This document shows, piece after piece, positions 58,156 to 64,000 of a stretch of DNA of 64,000 bases. Made by a program: the position numbers and the translations under genes. Numbering within the stretch: position 1 is the first letter of the stretch; every line of letters starts with the position of its first letter. The stretch covers positions 4,871,001 through 4,935,000 of the forward strand of contig NC_011830.1 in NCBI RefSeq assembly GCF_000021925.1, written 5' to 3'. Under the pieces are notes generated by a model. It was not told the origin of the DNA and did not search any database. It was given only the letters and a program-made list of their open reading frames with translations. The DNA is from Desulfitobacterium hafniense DCB-2. Lineage in GTDB: Bacteria; Bacillota; Desulfitobacteriia; Desulfitobacteriales; Desulfitobacteriaceae.

Positions 58156-59982
58156 ATGATCTCTTCCCTCAAGCGTTTCTTAATCGGACGTCCTTTAAAA
58201 TCAACAGAGCTGGGAGAGCAAAAGCTTAATAAAAAGAAAGCTTTGGCCATTCTGTCCTCAGATGCTTTATCCTCAGTGGCTTATGGTCCGGAGCAAATCC
58301 TGATTGTTCTGGCTGCAGTGGGCGCAGCTGCCTTTTGGTATTCTCTTCCTCTTGCCGTGGGGGTTTTAATCCTTTTAGTGGCTTTGATCCTATCTTACCG
58401 GCAAATTATTTTCGCCTATCCTCACGGCGGCGGAGCTTATATGGTTTCTAAAAATAATTTGGGGGTTACTCCGGGATTAATAGCGGGCGGCTCTTTATTG
58501 GTCGACTATATTTTAACAGTGGCTGTCAGTGTCTCCGCAGGCACAGACGCCCTGACTTCCGCCTTTCCTGCCCTGCACGCCCATCATGTGACTATCGCCA
58601 TTCTCTTTGTTGTTCTCCTTACGATTCTTAATTTAAGAGGGGTAACAGAATCTGCTTCTATATTGGCTTATCCAGTCTATTTATTTGTCGTTGCCTTATT
58701 GATCTTGATCGGAGCAGGGGGATACAAGATTTTGACGGGCCAGGTCTCACCTGTATTGTCTGCACCTATCGGTACACCTGTCGCAGGATTAAGCCTTTTT
58801 TTGTTGATGAAAGCCTTCGCCTCAGGAAGTTCGGCCTTAACGGGAGTGGAGGCCATCTCCAATGCCATACCGAATTTTAAGGAACCCGCCCCGAGCAATG
58901 CCGCCAAAACCCTGATGGCCATGGGGGGTTTGCTGGGAATCCTCTTTTCCGGCATTGTGCTCTTAGGGTATTTCTATGGAATTGCTCCCAGTGAAGAGGT
59001 CACTGTGGTCTCTCAGATCGCTGAAGATGTCTTCGGGCGCAATTACCTCTATTATTTTATTCAAGGAACAACCGCCCTTATCCTGATTCTGGCCGCCAAC
59101 ACCGGTTACTCGGCCTTTCCCCTTTTGGCGGTTAATCTTGCCAAAGATAAGTTTATCCCCAGAATATTCACCATGCGTGGCGACCGCCTGGGTTATTCCA
59201 ACGGCATCATAAGCCTCGGTTTCTTATCCATTCTTCTGATCATTGCCTTTAAAGGACGCACTGAGCAGCTCATCCCGCTTTACGCAGTCGGTGTCTTCAT
59301 TCCTTTTACTTTGTCCCAGACCGGCATGATCGTGAAATGGTTTAGAGAAAGGCCGAAAGGTTGGCTGCCCAAGCTGCTGATCAATGCCACAGGCGCTCTC
59401 ATCTGTTTCAGTGTGACTTTGATTTTCTTTTTAACAAAATTTTCGCAGATTTGGCCCATTATCATCTTCATTCCCCTGATGATTTCTATGTTCAGAAAAA
59501 TCCGCAGGCATTATGATGCAATAGCGGAAGAGCTGCGCGTTTCGGCCTGGGAAAAGGCGCTGCCGGTTCAGGGAAATATTATCATCATCCCCATTGCCGG
59601 GATCACCCGGGTTGTGGAGAACTCCCTCAACTATGCTCAATCTTTATCCCCACAGCAGATTATCGCCGTCCATGTCTCGTTTAATAAAGAGGACCAAACC
59701 AAACTGGAAGAGAAATGGGAAAACTGGCAGACCGGCGTTCGCCTGGTCACTCTCTATTCCCTGCGCAGGAGCATTATTCAGCCACTGACCAAGTTTATCG
59801 ATTCCGTTGAACGGCGGACGGCGGAAGCCAATTATCAGATTACTGTTCTCATCCCGGAATTCATCCCTAAAAAAGGCTGGCATCATATTCTTCACAATCA
59901 ATCCAGCTTATTGATCCGCACGGCTTTGCTCCATAGAAGAAATGTGGTTGTGACAACGGTGCCTTATCATCTCAAAAAGTAA
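58156..59982 (+). CDS. kimA: KimA-type potassium importer (APC superfamily)
   Basis: A 608-residue protein of the same length and layout as B. subtilis KimA (YdaO): about 12 transmembrane helices (residues 30-450) and a C-terminal cytosolic domain (about 460-608). Conserved KimA-like stretches include LSSDALSSVAYGPEQILIVL near residues 34-53, YPHGGGAYMVSKNNLG, and AFASGSSALTGVEAISNAIPNFK. KimA imports potassium with protons at high affinity and is shut off by c-di-AMP. The ATG follows AAAGGAG. Its position behind a KdpDE-like pair, with operator repeats, suggests induction by potassium shortage. Confidence 0.88.
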   Translation: MISSLKRFLIGRPLKSTELGEQKLNKKKALAILSSDALSSVAYGPEQILIVLAAVGAAAFWYSLPLAVGVLILLVALILSYRQIIFAYPHGGGAYMVSKNNLGVTPGLIAGGSLLVDYILTVAVSVSAGTDALTSAFPALHAHHVTIAILFVVLLTILNLRGVTESASILAYPVYLFVVALLILIGAGGYKILTGQVSPVLSAPIGTPVAGLSLFLLMKAFASGSSALTGVEAISNAIPNFKEPAPSNAAKTLMAMGGLLGILFSGIVLLGYFYGIAPSEEVTVVSQIAEDVFGRNYLYYFIQGTTALILILAANTGYSAFPLLAVNLAKDKFIPRIFTMRGDRLGYSNGIISLGFLSILLIIAFKGRTEQLIPLYAVGVFIPFTLSQTGMIVKWFRERPKGWLPKLLINATGALICFSVTLIFFLTKFSQIWPIIIFIPLMISMFRKIRRHYDAIAEELRVSAWEKALPVQGNIIIIPIAGITRVVENSLNYAQSLSPQQIIAVHVSFNKEDQTKLEEKWENWQTGVRLVTLYSLRRSIIQPLTKFIDSVERRTAEANYQITVLIPEFIPKKGWHHILHNQSSLLIRTALLHRRNVVVTTVPYHLKK

Positions 59983-60069
59983 GCACCAATCCCAAAAAGC
60001 AAGCGCAAAACTCAAACCGTAAGAACAAAACTTGTCGGCGAAATCCGTTGACTTCCTGGTGAGTAAATG

Positions 60070-60105
60070 TTAATATAACATCGTTATATAACGATGTTAT
60101 ATTAA
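60070..60105. promoter_or_regulatory. Perfect 36-bp palindrome, operator of the TetR gene
   Basis: The 18 bases TTAATATAACATCGTTAT (60070-60087) are followed at once by their exact reverse complement (60088-60105). It ends 28 bases before the TetR start, consistent with an autoregulatory TetR-family operator. The core ATAACATCG/CGATGTTAT may be the half-site. Confidence 0.85.
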
Positions 60106-60133
60106 TTCGACAAGGGAATTGGAGGGTTAGGGC

Positions 60134-60754
60134 ATGGTTGACAAGGAACAGACTACTCAGCAGCGGATTCTGCAGGCCGCCCAAGAGGAATTTCTGCGCC
60201 TGGGCTTTCAGAACTCTTCCCTGCGCTCCATCGCCAAGGCCTGCGGCGTAACCACCGGCGCCTTATATGGATATTACGCCGATAAAGACGCTTTGTTTGA
60301 GGCGCTGGTCCGGGAAGAGGCGGAAACCCTCTATACTATCTACCTGCGCGCTCATCAGGAGTTCGAAGCGCTGCCGCCGGAGCAGCAGCTTGCGGAGATG
60401 ACTCAGCAGATCGAGCCGAGGATATGGAAGTGCTTTAATTACGTTTATGAGCATTATGATGCCTTTAAACTGCTTATCTGCCATGCTGAAGGGACATCTT
60501 ATGAAAATTATGTCCATCGTCTGGCTGAAGTGGAGGTGGAGAGCTCCACTATCTTTCTTTCCTGCATGGAGAACATGGGGCGGCGGGTTACCCATATCCC
60601 GGATGATCTCAATCATATGCTGGCCAGCGCTTATCTGACCGGTTTTTTTGAAGTTGTCGCCCATGATATGCCTAAAGAAGAGGCCCGGGAATATATCGAA
60701 CGTCTTACTGATTTTTTCAGCGCCGGTTGGAAAAACCTTTTGGGGCTTGTCTAG
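60134..60754 (+). CDS. TetR-family transcriptional regulator
   Basis: A 206-residue repressor. The N-terminal helix-turn-helix region is TQQRILQAAQEEFLRLGFQNSSLRSIAKACGVTTGALYGYYADKDALFEALV, the TetR_N signature. The rest is a helical ligand-binding domain. The ATG at 60134 follows GGAGGG. A perfect palindrome lies just upstream, and a pair of ABC exporter genes lies 100 bases downstream, so it probably represses them together with its own gene until an effector, perhaps the exported compound, is bound. Confidence 0.94.
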   Translation: MVDKEQTTQQRILQAAQEEFLRLGFQNSSLRSIAKACGVTTGALYGYYADKDALFEALVREEAETLYTIYLRAHQEFEALPPEQQLAEMTQQIEPRIWKCFNYVYEHYDAFKLLICHAEGTSYENYVHRLAEVEVESSTIFLSCMENMGRRVTHIPDDLNHMLASAYLTGFFEVVAHDMPKEEAREYIERLTDFFSAGWKNLLGLV

Positions 60755-60854
60755 TGCACAGGGCACTCGCCCCAAAAATTTTTTGCCTATAAGTTAGCAG
60801 GAGCTAACTTTAACTTAAACAAGCTGACTATTATTTAAAGAGGAGGAGATTACC

Positions 60855-62597
60855 ATGGATCAAACTAACACACCGGGAGCAGTGGCCCGCCTCAAGGAGT
60901 ACGCGGGTCCCCACAGGAAAGAGTACGTCCTGTCGGTGCTGCTGGCCATACTGGGGGTCGCTTGCAGCATGATCCCCTATTTTGCGGTATCCCAAATGAT
61001 TTGGGGACTGATTGAAGGAGGGAGTGATTTTAATTGGTATTTAGGCTGGTGCGCCGTGGCGGCCGCCGGTTTTCTGGGCAAGGCTGTGTTTCATAACCTC
61101 TCCACGAGTTTATCCCACAAGGCTACTTTTGCGGTGATTTCTGAAGTGCGGCGGCGGATCGCTCAAAAGCTGACCCGGGTTCCCATGGGCTATGTCCTGG
61201 ATACTCCCTCAGGAAAGTTCAAAAACAGTATGGTGGAAAAAGTGGACAGTATTGAACCGACTCTGGCCCATGTGCTGCCGGAAATGACCTCCAATCTGCT
61301 GGTCCCCCTGGCTATTGTGGGTTACCTGTTCGTCCTGGACTGGCGCATGGCCCTGATCTCTCTGATCACTCTGCCCATTGGCGCAGTCTGCTATATGGGC
61401 ATGATGAAAGACTATGAAAAGCGCTTTGGGGAGTATGTTGGTGTGGGCCGGCATATGAACGCCACGGCTGTGGAGTATATCAACGGCATTGAAGTGATCA
61501 AAGCTTTCGGGCAATCGGCCACTTCCTATAAGAAATTCGCCGATGCGGTCCATAAGAATGCTACCTATGGGCTGGATTGGATGCGGGATGTGCAGCTGTA
61601 CTTTTCCATGGGCATCGGCATTTGGCCCGCCGTGCTCATCGGGGTCCTGCCTTTGGGCTGTGTTTTTTACATGAACGGCTCTCTGTCCGGAGCCGATTTC
61701 ATCACGATCATGATTCTGGCCCTGGGCATCATGGCACCGCTGCTTTCCGCGATGTATTACACCGACGATCTTGCCAAAATCAAGGTTATTATCGGGGAAA
61801 TCGGCGACATCCTCGATGAAGGGGAGCAAGTGCGGCCAACGGTTCTTGCCCGGCTGGACGGTACGGACATCGCACTCAAGGGCGTTACTTTCGGTTATGG
61901 GGAAACGGAGATCCTGCATGGGGTTGATCTGGCCATTCCCGCCGGGTCCGTAACCGCTCTGGTGGGACCTTCCGGCAGCGGCAAATCCACCATCGCCAAG
62001 CTCATCGCCTCTTTCTGGGATGTCAAGGACGGAACCCTCTCTATCGGCGGCGTGGATGTCAGGAACATTCCCGCCCCTCAGCTTATGGATAAGATCGCTT
62101 ATGTAGCCCAGGATAATTTCCTCTTTGATCAGAGCATCCTGGAAAACATCCGCCTTGGCCGCCCAGCCGCCAGTGATGAGGAGGTGCGGGAGGCGGCTAA
62201 GGCTGCCGGCTGCCACGACTTTATTATGGGTTTGGCCGACGGATACGACACTGTGGCCGGCGGGGCCGGTGGACATCTCTCCGGGGGTGAACGCCAGCGG
62301 ATCACCATCGCCCGGGCCATGCTCAAAAATGCCCCCATCGTTATTCTGGATGAAGCCACAGCCTATACCGACCCGGAAAACGAATCTGTCATCCAGGATG
62401 CCGTGGCCAAGCTGGTGGCGGGCAAAACCCTCATCGTCATCGCTCACCGGCTCTCCACCATCACGGATTCCGATCAGATTGCCCTGATTGAGAAGGGCCG
62501 GGTAGCTGCCCTGGGCACCCATGAGCAACTGCTGGAAAGCAGCCCATTATATCAGGAGCTCTGGCGGGCCCACATCAATGCTAAGGACGCTGCGTAA
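60855..62597 (+). CDS. ABC transporter, half-size exporter (first of pair)
   Basis: A 580-residue fusion of a six-helix membrane domain (residues 1-310) with an ATPase domain. Walker A is GPSGSGKST near residue 370, the Q-loop is in YVAQDNFLFD, the signature is LSGGERQR near 475, and Walker B is IVILDEATAYTD. The pattern is the MsbA/MdlB-type exporter family. It works as a heterodimer with the next gene, whose start lies 12 bases after this stop. The preceding TetR gene suggests drug, lipid or siderophore-type cargo. The ATG follows GAGGAGGAG. Confidence 0.94.
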   Translation: MDQTNTPGAVARLKEYAGPHRKEYVLSVLLAILGVACSMIPYFAVSQMIWGLIEGGSDFNWYLGWCAVAAAGFLGKAVFHNLSTSLSHKATFAVISEVRRRIAQKLTRVPMGYVLDTPSGKFKNSMVEKVDSIEPTLAHVLPEMTSNLLVPLAIVGYLFVLDWRMALISLITLPIGAVCYMGMMKDYEKRFGEYVGVGRHMNATAVEYINGIEVIKAFGQSATSYKKFADAVHKNATYGLDWMRDVQLYFSMGIGIWPAVLIGVLPLGCVFYMNGSLSGADFITIMILALGIMAPLLSAMYYTDDLAKIKVIIGEIGDILDEGEQVRPTVLARLDGTDIALKGVTFGYGETEILHGVDLAIPAGSVTALVGPSGSGKSTIAKLIASFWDVKDGTLSIGGVDVRNIPAPQLMDKIAYVAQDNFLFDQSILENIRLGRPAASDEEVREAAKAAGCHDFIMGLADGYDTVAGGAGGHLSGGERQRITIARAMLKNAPIVILDEATAYTDPENESVIQDAVAKLVAGKTLIVIAHRLSTITDSDQIALIEKGRVAALGTHEQLLESSPLYQELWRAHINAKDAA

Positions 62598-62609
62598 GGA
62601 GGAAATAAA

Positions 62610-64000
62610 ATGATTGGAACGATTCGTAAATTTTTTGCCTTTGCCGGCAAGCGCGGGAAACTGATGCAAAAAGGCATTGCCCTGGCCCTGATCAATTCCA
62701 TCTTCCAGGCCCTGCAGATTCTGGCCCTGGCGGTGGTCTTGCAAGGGATCGTGGAGGGAACGATGACCGCCGGAACAGCCTGGACCTCCTTCGCGATCAT
62801 GTTCCTCAGTATGCTGGGGGCTATTCTTACCCGGCAGCGGGCCACCATGGCCCAAGCCGAGGGCAGCTTCATGATGTGCGCCGACAAACGGACGGAAATC
62901 GGCGATCGCCTGAAATACATGCCTATGGGCTATTTTAATGACCATAGTCTGGGAGCCATTACCGCCGCCGTTACCAACACCATGGAGGACGTACAGGATA
63001 TCGCCCCCCGAGTCATGGATAAGATCATTCACGGCTATGTCCATGCCGCCATCATCACTCTGATGCTGCTCTTTTTCGATTGGCGCATCGGTCTGATCAT
63101 CCTGGCCGGCATCCTGGTGTTCATGGGGGCCAATGGACTGATGCAGAAAAAATCCCGGACCATTTCCCCGGCCCGGGTAGCGGCCCAGTCTGCCCTGGTG
63201 GGTGCAGTACTGGAATATGTGCAGGGTATCAGTGTGGTGCGGGCTTTCAATCTGGCCCAGGCAGCCGGCCATACCCTTGATCAGGCCATCGACGAATGCG
63301 AAAAAAATAATGTGGGTCTGGAGATCGCCTTCATTCCTTATATGTTCCTGCAAAGCCTGATCCTTAAATTATTCAGTATTCTGGTGGTAATCGCTGCCAT
63401 CGCTTTTTACCTGACCGGCAGCATGAACCTCACCACCTGCCTGCTGATGCTGATCTCCGCCTTTATTATCTACAGTCAGCTGGAAACAGCCGGCAGCATG
63501 TCCGCTTTGCTGCGCGCTATCGACATATCCATCGACCGGGTGGAGGAAATTCATCATACTCCGGTGATGGATGAGCTGGGCAAGGCTATCCACCCTCAGA
63601 GTTATGCTATTGAGGGCCGCAATGTCAGCTTCTCCTATGACAAGAAAAAAATCCTGGATGATGTCTCTTTCCGCATTCCTGCCGGAACCACCACGGCGAT
63701 CATCGGTCCTTCAGGAGGAGGAAAAACCACCTTATGCCATCTGATCACCCGCTTCTGGGATGTGGACAGCGGTTCCATCACTTTGGGCGGCAGGGATGTG
63801 CGGGATTATAGCCTGGATAGTCTGCTGGCCAATTTCAGCATGGTCTTTCAAAAGGTCTATTTGTTCAATGACACTATTCTTAACAATATCCGTTTCGGAA
63901 AGCCTGACGCGACTCTGGAGGAGGTGCGGGAAGCGGCCAAAAGAGCCCGCTGCGACGACTTTATTATGATGCTGCCGGAGGGATACGACACGATGGTCGG
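62610..64000 (+). CDS. ABC transporter, half-size exporter (second of pair, 3' end cut off)
   Basis: The ATG at 62610 has AAGGAGG just upstream. The frame is open to the right edge of the window, giving 463 codons. It starts MIGTIRKFFAFAGKRGKLMQ, has about six transmembrane helices in the first 300 residues and the Walker A motif GPSGGGKTT near residue 368, followed by the Q-loop in SMVFQKVYLFND. The signature and Walker B motifs lie beyond the edge. It pairs with the preceding exporter gene to form a heterodimer. Confidence 0.93.
   Translation, partial: MIGTIRKFFAFAGKRGKLMQKGIALALINSIFQALQILALAVVLQGIVEGTMTAGTAWTSFAIMFLSMLGAILTRQRATMAQAEGSFMMCADKRTEIGDRLKYMPMGYFNDHSLGAITAAVTNTMEDVQDIAPRVMDKIIHGYVHAAIITLMLLFFDWRIGLIILAGILVFMGANGLMQKKSRTISPARVAAQSALVGAVLEYVQGISVVRAFNLAQAAGHTLDQAIDECEKNNVGLEIAFIPYMFLQSLILKLFSILVVIAAIAFYLTGSMNLTTCLLMLISAFIIYSQLETAGSMSALLRAIDISIDRVEEIHHTPVMDELGKAIHPQSYAIEGRNVSFSYDKKKILDDVSFRIPAGTTTAIIGPSGGGKTTLCHLITRFWDVDSGSITLGGRDVRDYSLDSLLANFSMVFQKVYLFNDTILNNIRFGKPDATLEEVREAAKRARCDDFIMMLPEGYDTMV

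Noticed and set aside
61209..62528. 439-codon ORF antisense to the first ABC exporter
   Set aside because: It is the mirror frame of a GC-rich ABC ATPase; the plus-strand gene has every motif and a good start.

Overview
The window looks like a chromosome segment from a Desulfitobacterium-type anaerobic Firmicute (Desulfitobacteriaceae; inferred from gene content, not from a marker gene). It has T-box and SAM-I leaders, consensus SigA promoters, strong AGGAGG-type ribosome binding sites, selenium genes, a corrinoid methyl-transfer module, fumarate-reductase-free 'Cai/Fix' acyl-CoA respiration genes and an exported [FeFe] hydrogenase. Almost every gene up to 55.5 kb is on the minus strand; from 55.7 kb to the end everything is on the plus strand. 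I see no rRNA, tRNA, CRISPR array, prophage or insertion sequence. Both ends cut through genes (a DUF1847 gene at the left, an ABC transporter half at the right).

Left part (1-20 kb), read on the minus strand: a serine operon (tandem T-box, serC, serA, DUF1015); an HD-domain hydrolase; metA with a textbook SAM-I riboswitch; a cysteine-type ABC importer (binding protein, ATPase, two permeases) behind a consensus promoter overlapped by GGAAT/ATTCC inverted repeats; exodeoxyribonuclease III; Xaa-Pro aminopeptidase; selD-yedF; a YesM/YesN two-component pair next to an exported MsrA-MsrB fusion; and a small MxKDx-repeat lipoprotein. Between the serine operon terminator and a 57-residue ORF lies a roughly 0.4-kb minus-strand segment with its own promoter, many hairpins and an intrinsic terminator, which I cannot assign to a known RNA.

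Middle (20.4-39.5 kb): one long minus-strand cluster built like the carnitine-reduction cai/fix system but with different transport. It contains two type III CoA-transferases, fixABCX-type electron-transfer genes, an OYE/dienoyl-CoA-reductase-like enzyme, an enoyl-CoA hydratase, a CaiA-like acyl-CoA dehydrogenase, two SLC13/DASS permeases, a soluble chemoreceptor, an acyl-CoA ligase and a TIGR03084-type protein. A sigma-54 activator gene sits directly upstream, and a -24/-12 promoter and a palindromic upstream site can be read between them. I infer reductive or beta-oxidation-like use of an unknown carboxylate through CoA esters.

Right-middle (39.7-55.5 kb): a DUF2284 gene; a three-gene corrinoid methyl-transfer module; a two-cluster ferredoxin overlapping a second small gene; a rhodanese under a persulfide-sensor-like operator; LysR; UspA; a phosphodiesterase/phosphatase-family enzyme; a Tat-exported [FeFe] hydrogenase with HybA- and HybB-like partners; and gatCAB. 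The GatA here lacks the catalytic Lys and the nucleophilic Ser of the amidase family, the most surprising single observation in the window.

Right end (55.7-64 kb, plus strand): a KdpD/KdpE-like pair followed by a KimA-type potassium transporter with direct repeats in its promoter region, then a TetR regulator behind a perfect 36-bp palindrome and a pair of half-size ABC exporters, the second cut by the window edge.
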